From NCBI RefSeq assembly GCF_000775995.1, contig NZ_CP009227.1, forward strand, positions 2,462,296 to 2,526,295: a stretch of DNA of 64,000 nt, given 5' to 3'. Shown here piece after piece: positions 46,278-55,648 of this stretch; within the stretch, counting starts at the first letter, position 1; each line of letters begins with the position of its first letter. This DNA comes from Treponema sp. OMZ 838 (GTDB lineage Bacteria > Spirochaetota > Spirochaetia > Treponematales > Treponemataceae). A model generated the notes under the pieces. The model worked only from the letters and a program-made list of their open reading frames with translations. It had not been told where the DNA came from and made no database searches. The position numbers and the translations under genes were made by a program.

Positions 46278-47350
46278 ATCAGTACCTCCCGTATTATAGA
46301 CGTATCGACTTCCCGTACCTGTGTTTTCAGTATGTCTTCTTGAAGAACAAGCCGAATCATCCCGCCGCGGTTCTTTTTATCTTTTTTCATACGTGCAATA
46401 ATCTCATCTGCAAAAGAACTACTATTAAGCTGTCTATTAAAGTAGACAGGATTTGTACACCAATTATAACAGTTAAGAATCTTTATAAGAGAAGCAGCGT
46501 AGTCTTTATCAGTGAGCTGCATACGAAGACCTACAGCTAAGGCACGGGATATGCCCCAAGCGACAGCATCTCCGTGCGGTATGGAAAAATGAGATAAACT
46601 TTCGAGTGCATGGCCAAAAGTATGCCCAAAATTCAAGAAAGCGCGTTCTCCCTGTTCGGTAAAGTCCCGTTCAACAACACGTGCCTTAGCCTCTGCAGCG
46701 CGGCGAATCATCAGTGAAAGGCAAGTGCTATCTCTGCGGATAATCTCATCATGCCGGGTTAGGAACATTTGATACAGTTCGGTATCGTAGAGGGCGGCAG
46801 TTTTCAGTATTTCAGCAAGCCCTGATCGATATTCGGCTTCGGGCAAGGAACTGAGTACCGGAAAACAGAGGATAATCGATGAGGCAGCGTAAAACGTACC
46901 GATAAGATTTTTATAACCGGAAAGATTAACCGCCGTTTTTCCCCCGATGCTTGCGTCAGCCATTGCCAATACGGTTGTCGGTACCAGAATACACTGTACA
47001 CCGCGCATATAAAGGGAAGCCGCAAGAGCGGTTATGTCGCACACTACGCCGCCGCCGAACGCAATAAAACAAGCGTGCCGATCAAGTCCGTATTCGGCAG
47101 CTTTTTCGGCAATAAGCGCCAGGGTGTCTAAGTTTTTCGCCTCATCCCCTGCCGGCAGCACTACCAGCGGTACTTGAGCAGAAAAATATTCTGCTTGCCG
47201 CAAAAGCGGGAGCGTATGCTCATCGCATACATATAATGCATCTACCCTTCCCTTTTCCGGAAGTTGAGGGAGGCGGACGGTATCCGAATAGCACACGAGC
47301 GTGCGTCCATGCGGTGTAGAAAATGAAAACGATTGCGCTAATGGTATCAT
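46274..47350 (-). CDS. aroB: 3-dehydroquinate synthase
   Basis: 358 residues from ATG 47350; a TTG two codons earlier is possible. Shikimate pathway, step two, NAD+ and Zn2+/Co2+ dependent. Visible: GDEAKN, FGGGVVCDITALAASLYMRG, PTTVLAMADASIGGKTAVN, and the metal ligands in the stretches ending in AEILKTA, FGHTFGHALE and IPHGDAVAWG. The last ~50 residues are less conserved. Coupled to the cysteine desulfurase gene by ATGA overlap. Confidence 0.95.
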   Translation of the reverse strand: MIPLAQSFSFSTPHGRTLVCYSDTVRLPQLPEKGRVDALYVCDEHTLPLLRQAEYFSAQVPLVVLPAGDEAKNLDTLALIAEKAAEYGLDRHACFIAFGGGVVCDITALAASLYMRGVQCILVPTTVLAMADASIGGKTAVNLSGYKNLIGTFYAASSIILCFPVLSSLPEAEYRSGLAEILKTAALYDTELYQMFLTRHDEIIRRDSTCLSLMIRRAAEAKARVVERDFTEQGERAFLNFGHTFGHALESLSHFSIPHGDAVAWGISRALAVGLRMQLTDKDYAASLIKILNCYNWCTNPVYFNRQLNSSSFADEIIARMKKDKKNRGGMIRLVLQEDILKTQVREVDTSIIREVLI

Positions 47351-47376
47351 AAGCAATTTTGTTGTATCAGTAACAT

Positions 47377-49317
47377 TTAATCGGCACGCACGGTGGTTGC
47401 TGATACTGCCGTTCGCGATGCCTTTCTATTTTTTATCTTTAAAAAGAGCATTTTTTCAGTTTCATAATTTGAGTTTAAATCAGCTTTCCAATAAAAAAAC
47501 ATCCGAACACCGTGTATTCTCTGTTCAATCGTTTCCGTTTCTTTTTTGCACATACCGTAAACGGGAACAACGATGAGTCCCGGTACTTCATTTGCTTCCA
47601 TTGTAAACTGTATTTTTCCTTCGGGATCTTCGAGCAATATCCATGAAACTTTATTGAATACATCAGTAGTTATGCTGCACTCTTTCTTTTGGTTTTCTTC
47701 GCAATCATACAGTGATAAGGAAGGCATAACGGAATCGGTTTCTTCCAATGCAATATCGATTTCAACGACAAAATAAGAAGAAAGATTAAAAGGGCTGTCG
47801 TTCTTTAATATGTATTGAACCTGTGTTCCCTCAGGGAAAAAGGTATATTGTTTACGCAGTGAAACTGGCTGTTCGATACTGGAATCAAATAAACCGGCAG
47901 TAGATAGTTTCAGCTCCGATCGAATAGTATTGATTTCAATTTCTTGATACGTATTATCGGAAAATACGGTTGTAAGTGCTTCCGGATGCCCATCTTTGAG
48001 GTGCTGCAAAGCAGCTTCCGATAAGAGATAGTCGATAAACATTCCGGAATGTTCGAGCGGCATATCGGAATAATTTTTATAAGCGGAGAATACGTCGCAT
48101 TCAAAAATCTTCCCGCCGTGATGATGTACATACATATTTAATGATGAACGTTGAGATAAAAACTCTTTAAAACCGTCCATATCGATATCATATCGGGTAA
48201 GACCTTCGGTAAATATACCCGGAAGGCGTGTTTGTTTTTCAGCAACAAGCAGTTTTCGATACGCAATACGGCGTAATTCGTTATGGTATTCGGGAATACA
48301 AGCTTCCAGCGCAAAAAGCTCGGCATTTTGCGCTTTCCATAGCTCTTGCAAGGCATATTTTTTACGCGCCTTATCGCCTTTCATACCGTTTGCCAACATA
48401 TTCACATACATCATTTTAGAATAAATTTTAAAGGCATCGCGCTGTATCGTAACGGCGTGTTTTGTCGCATGTCCTGTCGGAGCATCACAGAGAACCGTAT
48501 TCGGAGCAATATACATGGGCGGATGCGGTTGTCTCCGTTTCATCAATTCAGCCGTGTGGGTAAGCCGAATAACCGATTCAGGTTGATTACACAGCTCTAC
48601 AAAGGAAGAAAACCAATTTGATCCGTCTTTATTCTTTTCAAGGCATTTTATATAGGTTTTAATCGGTAAGAACAGGAGATACATAGATTCTCCTGAAGAA
48701 GGGGCTGCGGCCGCTACTTTTTCATAAAATTCTTGCGGTGTACGGGTTGCGAAATCAGGATCATCGGGAATACAGGGAAATACCGTAATTGTTTTTCCTT
48801 TATCTTCAACAATCGCAGGAGAGAAACCGATATTTTGATTATTTCGCTTTATATCTGTCGGGAATAAACGGTAGTCGAGAAGGCAATATTCCATACCGCA
48901 TCGGATAAGCGGGGTAATAAGCGACGGTGTCCATGCGGAAGCGGTTACAAAAAGCCCTCGCGGCCGCTTTCCGAAGTGGGTACGGATAGCGGCGGTCATC
49001 ATCTCTATTTGACCGATAACATCGGAGGCAGGCAACAGTGATAGATAAGGCTGATGATAACCTCCCCCCAGAAGCTCAATCTGTTTGCGGGAAAGCATAT
49101 TGTTTAACAGCATGGAATAAGCTTGGCGCTTCCCTTTTTGCCATTCTAAAAAGCTGCCCGCCGCAAAAATAGTTAACGGCAGCTTTTCCTCCGCTTGAAT
49201 ACCGGAAAAAAAAGCCCTATACAGCGAAGCATTATCGTTTTTATCAATTTGCTGTAAATAGGAGATAGAAAGCTGTACACAAAAGCATAAATGCACATTT
49301 TTTTTTGAGGTATTCAC
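47377..49317 (-). CDS. GH57-like protein, probably inactive alpha-glucanotransferase relative
   Basis: 646 residues. The order resembles GH57 4-alpha-glucanotransferases: N-terminal barrel, middle helical part, and C-terminal beta domain (TRYDIDMDGFKEF, HHHGGKIFECDVFSAYKNY). Region 2 survives as GGGYHQPYL (84-92), but region 1 (HQP) is absent, and region 3, normally with the nucleophile as TERVW, reads TASAW (125-129), so the Glu is Ala. The enzyme is therefore likely non-catalytic, perhaps a glycogen-binding or structural protein. It is upstream of aroB on the same strand with a 26-nt gap. Confidence 0.75.
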   Translation of the reverse strand: MNTSKKNVHLCFCVQLSISYLQQIDKNDNASLYRAFFSGIQAEEKLPLTIFAAGSFLEWQKGKRQAYSMLLNNMLSRKQIELLGGGYHQPYLSLLPASDVIGQIEMMTAAIRTHFGKRPRGLFVTASAWTPSLITPLIRCGMEYCLLDYRLFPTDIKRNNQNIGFSPAIVEDKGKTITVFPCIPDDPDFATRTPQEFYEKVAAAAPSSGESMYLLFLPIKTYIKCLEKNKDGSNWFSSFVELCNQPESVIRLTHTAELMKRRQPHPPMYIAPNTVLCDAPTGHATKHAVTIQRDAFKIYSKMMYVNMLANGMKGDKARKKYALQELWKAQNAELFALEACIPEYHNELRRIAYRKLLVAEKQTRLPGIFTEGLTRYDIDMDGFKEFLSQRSSLNMYVHHHGGKIFECDVFSAYKNYSDMPLEHSGMFIDYLLSEAALQHLKDGHPEALTTVFSDNTYQEIEINTIRSELKLSTAGLFDSSIEQPVSLRKQYTFFPEGTQVQYILKNDSPFNLSSYFVVEIDIALEETDSVMPSLSLYDCEENQKKECSITTDVFNKVSWILLEDPEGKIQFTMEANEVPGLIVVPVYGMCKKETETIEQRIHGVRMFFYWKADLNSNYETEKMLFLKIKNRKASRTAVSATTVRAD

Positions 49318-49403
49318 GGATCATCCTTACTAAAACAATATTTATTGTATACTATTTTCAGTGATTATGGAAGTATAAAATTCCGTTACATTTCTAGATA
49401 TTG

Positions 49404-49442
49404 GTATCTCTAAAAACTCACTCGATGAGCTTTTAGAGATAC
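49404..49442. repeat. CTCTAAAA/TTTTAGAG hairpin repeat, copy 4
   Basis: GTATCTCTAAAA (49404-49415) and TTTTAGAGATAC (49431-49442), with an inner CTCA/TGAG, form the strongest copy. It follows the ftsH stop on the minus strand and may end ftsH transcription. Confidence 0.65.
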
Positions 49443-49466
49443 ACGATAAGTATTTTGAATGTTTGA

Positions 49467-51551
49467 TTATTGCTGAGGCGCGGATGAATCCGAACTATCG
49501 GCAGCGAACGCACCGGCTTTTCCGGATACATCCGATTCATCCGACAGTGCTGCTTCCGGTGATTGAAGGATGGGTTGCCGCGGTAACTGAGACTCCGCCT
49601 TGATAATATCTTCAAACTCTTGTTTATCAATTGTTTCTTTCTCAAGCAAGCGCTTTGCAATATACTCCAATAGAGTCTTTTTTTCTTGTAATCGGTTTAC
49701 GACAACGGCATATCGCTCTTCCATGATGCGGGCAATTTCTTCATCGATATACTGCTGTGTTGTTTCGGAATATTCGCGTACCAGCTGAGGATCTCCTGCT
49801 CCGTAGCCGCCGCCCCGCTTTGAAAGTGCAACGTTTTTAAATCGATCACTCATACCGTAGTCGGTTATCATGCTGCGGATAATATCGGTAGCGCGTGATA
49901 GATCGCTTGAGGCGCCGGTGGAAACAACACCGAACTGCACAAATTCAGCTGCCCGTCCGCCGAGGAGACAGTCAACTTCTGCAAGCAGCTCTTTTTCAGT
50001 ACTCAAGAATCGGTCTTCTTCGGGGATATTCAAGGTATAACCGAGTGCTGCAATACCGCGCGGTATAATGGAAACTTTATGCACCTTATCCGCTCCTTCG
50101 GTAAAGGCGGCTGTTATTGCGTGTCCGGTTTCATGATACGCGACGATTTGACGTTCTTTTTCCTTTATTACCCTACTCTTTTTCTGTAAACCGGCAATCG
50201 CTTTTTCTACCGCCTCATTAAGGTCTTCTGCGATAACTTCTTTACGGCCGCCGCGTACTGCAAGCAAAGCAGCCTCGTTAATCACGTTTGCAAGATCAGC
50301 GCCGGAAAAACCGCTGGTAATTCGCGCAGTATCGCTGAGATCAATTCCGCTGGAAAGTTTCACATTCTTGGCGTGTATCTTGAGGATTTGCTCCCGTCCT
50401 TTCATATCGGGGCGGTCAACCGCTACCTGCCGGTCAAAGCGGCCGGGGCGAAGCAGCGCAGGGTCAAGAACATCGGGGCGGTTTGTTGCCGCAAGCAAAA
50501 TGAGCCCGGTGCTGTTATCGAATCCATCCATTTCTACGAGCAGCTGATTGAGCGTCTGTTCTCGCTCGTCGTTTGAATGAATGGAATTTAAACGGGACTT
50601 ACCGATGGCATCAAGCTCATCGATAAAAATGATACAGGGAGCTTTTTCCCGTGCTTGCTTAAAGAGATCACGTACACGGGAGGCGCCCACGCCGACAAAC
50701 ATCTCTACAAAGTCTGAGCCGCTAATCCGAAAGAACGGAACCCCCGATTCCCCTGCAACGGCACGTGCAAGCAGGGTTTTACCGGTTCCGGGCGGGCCGA
50801 CCAACAAAACGCCGCGCGGAATCTTACCGCCTATTTCGGTATATTTTTGAGGATATTTTAAAAAGTCTACAACTTCAACCAGTTCTTCTTTTGCCTCGTC
50901 AACGCCTGCGACATCGCTGAAACGAGTGGTAACTTTTCCTTCCTCGACGGCTGCAGATCGCGCTTGCCCGCCGGAAAAGATACTGCCGCCCAGCCCTCCG
51001 AGATTTGAGGTAAAGCGTTTCATGACAAAATGCCAAAGAAGGAAGATAAAACCGAACGGCAGTATCCATTGTACCAAAAAGTCCACGAGAAAGTTGTTTT
51101 CTTTAGGACGTACTAAATAAATGACATTGTGCTCATCCAGCAATTGTAAAAAAGATTCCGAATATATTCCGACCGTTTGATAGGCATCCCCCGCATCCGC
51201 AGGTAAAAACGGCAACTTGCTTCGTGTTTGTTCGCTGCTCGCTTGCGTTTTCGTTTGTCCGATAAAGTATGTCGGCCCCATAATCACCTTAACGATTTCG
51301 CCTGATGCAACACGGTCTTTAAACTCCGAAAAAGGAATAATATTTGCATCTTGCTTCATCAAGAACTGGTTTACAATCAGTAGAATTATAAACACGCCTG
51401 CAATAATCGCGATAAAAGGTAATCGAGGTTTCTTTTGATCCTTATTATTATTGTTATTGGACGGTTCGGAGCTTAACTTGAAAAAATTAAAGGGATCTTG
51501 TTCGTTCGGATCCTTTTTGTTCTTATCATCATTCTGATTCATAACTGCCAT
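49467..51551 (-). CDS. ftsH: ATP-dependent zinc metalloprotease FtsH
   Basis: 694 residues. Two membrane segments (about 44-62 and 160-178) with a periplasmic part between; AAA+ module with Walker A GPPGTGKT, Walker [12 protein letters not shown] and the second region of homology ending RPGRFDRQ; peptidase motif HETGH with the third zinc Asp downstream. It degrades damaged membrane proteins and short-lived regulators as a hexamer. The first 35 residues are rich in Asn, Asp and Lys. ATG 51542 is an alternative start. Confidence 0.96.
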   Translation of the reverse strand: MAVMNQNDDKNKKDPNEQDPFNFFKLSSEPSNNNNNKDQKKPRLPFIAIIAGVFIILLIVNQFLMKQDANIIPFSEFKDRVASGEIVKVIMGPTYFIGQTKTQASSEQTRSKLPFLPADAGDAYQTVGIYSESFLQLLDEHNVIYLVRPKENNFLVDFLVQWILPFGFIFLLWHFVMKRFTSNLGGLGGSIFSGGQARSAAVEEGKVTTRFSDVAGVDEAKEELVEVVDFLKYPQKYTEIGGKIPRGVLLVGPPGTGKTLLARAVAGESGVPFFRISGSDFVEMFVGVGASRVRDLFKQAREKAPCIIFIDELDAIGKSRLNSIHSNDEREQTLNQLLVEMDGFDNSTGLILLAATNRPDVLDPALLRPGRFDRQVAVDRPDMKGREQILKIHAKNVKLSSGIDLSDTARITSGFSGADLANVINEAALLAVRGGRKEVIAEDLNEAVEKAIAGLQKKSRVIKEKERQIVAYHETGHAITAAFTEGADKVHKVSIIPRGIAALGYTLNIPEEDRFLSTEKELLAEVDCLLGGRAAEFVQFGVVSTGASSDLSRATDIIRSMITDYGMSDRFKNVALSKRGGGYGAGDPQLVREYSETTQQYIDEEIARIMEERYAVVVNRLQEKKTLLEYIAKRLLEKETIDKQEFEDIIKAESQLPRQPILQSPEAALSDESDVSGKAGAFAADSSDSSAPQQ

Positions 51552-51625
51552 TGCCTCATCTTTTACTCTAGGATTCCGCTCAAAACTCCGGTGAAGGTAG
51601 TGGAGGTTCCCTATTTATAAGGCAT

Positions 51626-51654
51626 AACATACTCAAAAAAAACAATATAGACAA
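51626..51654 (-). promoter_or_regulatory. ftsH promoter
   Basis: On the minus strand TTGTCT (51654-51649), 17-nt spacer, TATGTT (51631-51626). The leader to the ATG is about 70 nt. Confidence 0.5.
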
Positions 51655-51729
51655 GCCGGATATTCAAAATGTCAGAACAAAGGCATCAGGTTCTTCAAAA
51701 TGTATGTCCGCAGAATAACAGCGCTTGCG

Positions 51730-51777
51730 GGAATTTTATAATGTAGGAATTTTATAATGTAGGAATTTTATAATTGA
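51730..51777 (+). repeat. Three tandem 16-bp repeats, each with TATAAT
   Basis: GGAATTTTATAATGTA at 51730-51745 and 51746-51761, then GGAATTTTATAATTGA at 51762-51777 (14 of 16). Each holds a perfect -10 hexamer (51737, 51753, 51769). They precede or overlap the start of the RsbU-like gene, so copy number could change promoter strength. Confidence 0.85.
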
Positions 51778-53462
51778 CGATACCGGCAATAGATGATAGA
51801 ATTGCCTTTATGAAAATGGTTTCTGCCGCAACGGTATTTCTTGCAATAAGCGTAGTATGCTGCTCGTTTTTCGTAATACGGGCTATAAAGGATAGAAAAA
51901 CTACGCAAACGATGCGGGTATATAATATTGTATTGGCTGTGTTTATGCTTTTGTCTATAGCGGCAGCAGGTTACTTCCGGTATATTTCTTTTCCGTTTGC
52001 TTCATTGGCGCTTGGTATCCTCTGTTTTATCCTATTGTCGGTAGTTGCTTCAAACGATATGATGTACCGGCGGGAATATGCAGCATTAAAAGCAGAAATA
52101 GAATCGATACAGGAAGAACTGATTAACGCGCAACGTCCTGATGAAACCGCGATACGGGCAAAAGAGCTGCTGCCTATCGGCAACACCTTCTTAATAAAAG
52201 CAGCCGAAGCAATACGGCAGCAAAATGATGTATCCGCAATTCTTGGTTTTATCAATAAAATCATGATTGAACAGCTCTTTGCGGATGGAGGTGTTATCCT
52301 TACCATCGGTGAATTTGAAGACGTGCTCAGTGTTAAAGCATATAGTGGAAATTATCCGCCGCCGTATAAGCTGCCTGATGATGTGCCGCACCAGCCGGAT
52401 CGAGTTGCCACTAATTTCAGATATGCGGAATTTCCGCTTAATAATTCATTTTTTGGTGAGGCTGCGCGATCGGCACAATCGATCTTAATTCCGTATGCAC
52501 AGAAAGATAGCAGAATTGTTGTAAACGGAGAAGAACCGTTTCTTATGCCGGGCTCATTACTTACTCTTCCGATGGTATATCGGGATACGGTAGCCGGTCT
52601 TATTTCTTTATCACGAAGCACCGAGCATGCACCGTTTACCGAATCTGATGTGCAAATCGGCGAAATATTAACCAGCTATGCAACGGCAGCACTGAGACTG
52701 ATATATGATTTGCATGAAGAAACGGAATTAAACACGATTGAAAATGAAACCGATATTGCGAGCCGTATTCAAAAGATACTGCTTCCTAAGAAGCTCGTCG
52801 ATACAGCGGACTTGAGTTTTTCGGTGCTTTTTAATCAGGCGCGAGGCGTTTGCAGCGACTACTATGATATTATTCAGAATCAGAAAGATAGACTGTTCTG
52901 TATTACCGCCGACGTTGCCGGTAAAAGTATTCATGCTTGTATCGTTATGGTAATGATTCGCTCGTTGCTTTATCTTATCACCAATACGGCACAAAATACT
53001 CAGAGTATTCTCGATATTTTAAATAAGGGTATTACCGGAAAAATATCGATTGACCACTATGCAAGCATATCGTTATTGGCGTATATTCCTGTAGAGAAAA
53101 GCATTGAGTATGTGAATGCCGGAACGCAGTCTCTCCTCTTATGGAAAGCTTCGACAAAGAAATTAGTCCGGCTTGAACAAAAATCAGATCCTATCGGCGT
53201 AGATAGTAAGTCGGTTTATACCTGCAAAAAGATTCAGGTTGAAACAGGAGATATTGCCGTTTTGTTTACTGACGGTGTTGTTGAAACACTCAATGAACGG
53301 GGAGAACCCTTTGGATTAAAAGCTCTTGGGGAGATTTTGGCTGCCAACGCCTCATTACCGGCAAAAGCAATTACCGAGAAAATTAACAAGCAAATAAAAA
53401 CATTTATCGGGAAAACATCGCCTCATGATGATCAAACGGTGATGATTATTAAAGTGAAATAG
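51774..53462 (+). CDS. RsbU-like PP2C phosphatase with membrane anchor and GAF-like domain
   Basis: 562 residues from TTG 51774, which has AGGA 9 nt upstream; ATG 51810 is the main alternative and better if the repeats are promoters. About three membrane segments in the first 105 residues, a coiled stretch, a GAF-like region about 150-300, then a SpoIIE/RsbU phosphatase domain with its metal Asp: CSDYYDII, ITADVAGKSIHA, LFTDGVVETLNERGEPFG and PHDDQTVMI. It should dephosphorylate the STAS protein encoded next. Confidence 0.87.
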   Translation: MTIPAIDDRIAFMKMVSAATVFLAISVVCCSFFVIRAIKDRKTTQTMRVYNIVLAVFMLLSIAAAGYFRYISFPFASLALGILCFILLSVVASNDMMYRREYAALKAEIESIQEELINAQRPDETAIRAKELLPIGNTFLIKAAEAIRQQNDVSAILGFINKIMIEQLFADGGVILTIGEFEDVLSVKAYSGNYPPPYKLPDDVPHQPDRVATNFRYAEFPLNNSFFGEAARSAQSILIPYAQKDSRIVVNGEEPFLMPGSLLTLPMVYRDTVAGLISLSRSTEHAPFTESDVQIGEILTSYATAALRLIYDLHEETELNTIENETDIASRIQKILLPKKLVDTADLSFSVLFNQARGVCSDYYDIIQNQKDRLFCITADVAGKSIHACIVMVMIRSLLYLITNTAQNTQSILDILNKGITGKISIDHYASISLLAYIPVEKSIEYVNAGTQSLLLWKASTKKLVRLEQKSDPIGVDSKSVYTCKKIQVETGDIAVLFTDGVVETLNERGEPFGLKALGEILAANASLPAKAITEKINKQIKTFIGKTSPHDDQTVMIIKVK

Positions 53463-53480
53463 GGATAAGGAGGACAGAGT

Positions 53481-53825
53481 ATGGAACTGAAAATCCGAAA
53501 AAACAAGGATGTATACATTGTCGATGTAAGCGGAGAAATGGATTTATACAATTCGTATAAACTGAAGGAATTAATTGCAAAGATGCTTGAGCGTCAGATT
53601 CAATGTATTGTACTCAATCTTGAAGAAGTCGAATATATCGATTCTTCCGGTATCGGCGCATTGATTTATATCTGTTCAACCTTAAAGAAGAAAAACTTAA
53701 AATTGTATATTACTAATATTCACGGTTCAGTAAAGAAAGTTATCGAATTAACAAAACTGATGGGCTTCTTTCCAATTACTAATAGTCTGGAAGAGGCGCT
53801 GCAAAAATTAGCCGATAGCCAATAG
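53481..53825 (+). CDS. STAS-domain anti-anti-sigma factor
   Basis: 114 residues, SpoIIAA/RsbV length. The phosphorylatable Ser lies in EYIDSSGIGALIY. AAGGAGG precedes the ATG. It should switch between a phosphorylated state (by the kinase encoded next) and an active state (by the phosphatase upstream). Confidence 0.92.
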   Translation: MELKIRKNKDVYIVDVSGEMDLYNSYKLKELIAKMLERQIQCIVLNLEEVEYIDSSGIGALIYICSTLKKKNLKLYITNIHGSVKKVIELTKLMGFFPITNSLEEALQKLADSQ

Positions 53826-53839
53826 GAGAATGTTACAAT

Positions 53840-54379
53840 ATGATCAAAGAATTACGTGTTGACGGAAAAGACCCATTGTTTGATAAGACCGGTATGCTGT
53901 ATAAGGAATTTCCTTCAGATTTCCGGCAAATTCGCTATTTCACCCTTTTGATTGTCCAGTCGGCTCCGTTGGAAATTAAAGGAATCAACCTGCTTGAGCA
54001 GCAAATCAGTGAGATCATTAAAAATGCCGTAAAGCATGGAAACAAATGCGATCCTAAAAAGAAAGTAAAGGTCTGGTATGAATTCAGCCCCGAACATGCT
54101 CACCTCATCGTAGAAGATGAAGGTTCCGGCTTTAAAGATATAGAAAAATGGAATGAATTTAACCGCAAACGGCTTGAATGTTTGTATAAGCAAGATTTTA
54201 CCAATCTTGGCGAATATGTTTCCTTTAGAACGGCGCAAAGCGATGATAATGATGGCGGAAATGCGTTATTTGCTGCGCTTGAGTACTGGAACGGCGGTTT
54301 TGTATTCGGTGATAAACGTAACTCGATCGCGATGCTGAAGCAGTACCCCAAAAAACGCCACGGTATTGCAATAGAATAA
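53840..54379 (+). CDS. RsbW-like ATPase/serine kinase
   Basis: 179 residues. GHKL ATP-binding fold: N box SEIIKNAVKHGN near residue 58, G1 box VEDEGSGF near 92, and a Gly-rich lid with DDNDGGNALF. It is longer than typical RsbW by an insert around 100-125. Probable anti-sigma or anti-adaptor kinase. It is followed by the large repeat element. Confidence 0.88.
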   Translation: MIKELRVDGKDPLFDKTGMLYKEFPSDFRQIRYFTLLIVQSAPLEIKGINLLEQQISEIIKNAVKHGNKCDPKKKVKVWYEFSPEHAHLIVEDEGSGFKDIEKWNEFNRKRLECLYKQDFTNLGEYVSFRTAQSDDNDGGNALFAALEYWNGGFVFGDKRNSIAMLKQYPKKRHGIAIE

Positions 54380-54424
54380 TACGGTTCTGCACTACCTGTT
54401 TTTCAAAAAATCATCTCCGTACGC

Positions 54425-54815
54425 CTTTTGAAAATAGCCTGTCCAGAAGTGTACATCCGTGTACACTTCTGGACGCGAGTTTTTGCGCTGCAAAAACATC
54501 GCTGCTGCGGGATCCACGGACATCCTTGTCCGTTCTGCAGATACAAGGCGCAAGCACAAATTAACCGCAGGTACGCCCAAGAATGTACGTCCTATACATT
54601 CTTGGGCTGCGTGTTTAGTCTTACGCCTAAACACGTTTCTGATTTGCATCACCGCCGTCCATGGCGGTTCTGCTACGTTGAGCACTTTCAAAAGCGGCAC
54701 GGATGCCGCGCGTATTAAGCAGAAACAAGTTTGACACCGGTCAAACTTGTGTTCAGCGAAGTCACGGATGTACTTCGCTGAACGAGCAACGCAGATGCAC
54801 CGTCTATTTCAAAAG
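54425..54815. repeat. 391-bp multi-hairpin element, copy B
   Basis: Ends are inverted repeats CTTTTGAAAATAG (54425-54437) and CTATTTCAAAAG (54804-54815). At least eight hairpins lie inside. The left two are the inverted homologue of H3 and H2 of copy A: 54441-54474 (loop ATCCGT) and 54479-54497. The middle has stems at 54517-54532, 54576-54606, 54611-54634 and 54651-54668. The right part repeats copy A's order: GCGGCA/TGCCGC (54694-54709), ACAAGTTTGAC/GTCAAACTTGT (54725-54750), GTTCAGCGAAGT/ACTTCGCTGAAC (54751-54783), then CAACGCAGATG (54787-54797). ORFs across it are not coding. Confidence 0.8.
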
Positions 54816-55648
54816 GTCGAGGGGCTGTATTTCTCATGATACACCCGCTCATATAAAAAACGTTTATCTTCTTCGAAAAGCTCTTCAAACACAAAACCGA
54901 GAACAGCACGGTTGCTCTTGGGTAGAAAATGAGAAAATAAGCTGCGTCCCTTGCTATGAATGATACGGTGAGGAAAATGCAGAACAAATCTAAGCGATTG
55001 CCGTTTTCCGATTGAAACGGCATAGTCGTCTCTACATCCACAGATGAGTATTTTGCTATCTATAAATAATACATACAACCCGCTTGAAGCATACGGGTTA
55101 AACATCATAAATGTTTGCTGTTCAAACTCATGCAGCCGGTAAAGAAAAAGCGGGAAAATATTCTGTGTTACTGTTTTTTCCGCCGTAAATTGCGCGGCAG
55201 TTTGATACGCTGAGGGCAAAAAGTCGGTAAAGGGGGGCAGATGCAGATCTGTGTGGATAATCGAATCGAGGGGAAAATGTTCGTGTTCCTGCGCGGTAAT
55301 CGGAGGATTATCCGGTATATAAATTTCTGCAAAAACATTATTTTGGGGCTGTTTTTCGGGGTCGTATTTATACGCAATATCCGGGAACATTACATAGCAG
55401 CTGCCTGCATCTGCATACACAGCCGTATGAAAGACAATACTTCGCTTCTTATGCTCAAAAAAAACGGAAGTTTTCTTCCCAATGAATTCAGAAAGCGGTT
55501 GAAAATAGAGCTTACTATTTTTTATCGTATAGGAGCCGGACGGTAACATATAAAAGAGTGCACCCGATTGCAGAAGGAGCGGAGGTAACTCTTGTAAAAA
55601 TGCTTCAACGATATAGTCATATTCAATCCGTGAGAGCGGAATCTGCAT
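54809..55648 (-). CDS. Unknown protein
   Basis: 279 residues from ATG 55648, which follows AAGGGGGC; it overlaps the end of the gene upstream by 26 nt, so the two are coupled. No membrane segment or signal. The sequence is rich in Phe, Tyr and Pro and has two similar-looking beta-rich parts; it matches no family I recognise, although a PilZ-like fold is conceivable. Its stop codon lies in the terminal repeat of the hairpin element, so its last residues may have been replaced by the insertion. Confidence 0.6.
   Translation of the reverse strand: MQIPLSRIEYDYIVEAFLQELPPLLLQSGALFYMLPSGSYTIKNSKLYFQPLSEFIGKKTSVFFEHKKRSIVFHTAVYADAGSCYVMFPDIAYKYDPEKQPQNNVFAEIYIPDNPPITAQEHEHFPLDSIIHTDLHLPPFTDFLPSAYQTAAQFTAEKTVTQNIFPLFLYRLHEFEQQTFMMFNPYASSGLYVLFIDSKILICGCRDDYAVSIGKRQSLRFVLHFPHRIIHSKGRSLFSHFLPKSNRAVLGFVFEELFEEDKRFLYERVYHEKYSPSTF

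Noticed and set aside
54425-54815. CRISPR array or integron attC array
   Set aside because: Hairpins are not equal-length direct repeats with unique spacers, no cas genes are present, and no attC core sites (GTTRRRY type) or integrase were seen.
54428-54963. Several overlapping ORFs of 86-96 codons
   Set aside because: They translate the hairpin element or the antisense of the unknown gene at 54809; three frames are open at once because the repeat lacks stops.
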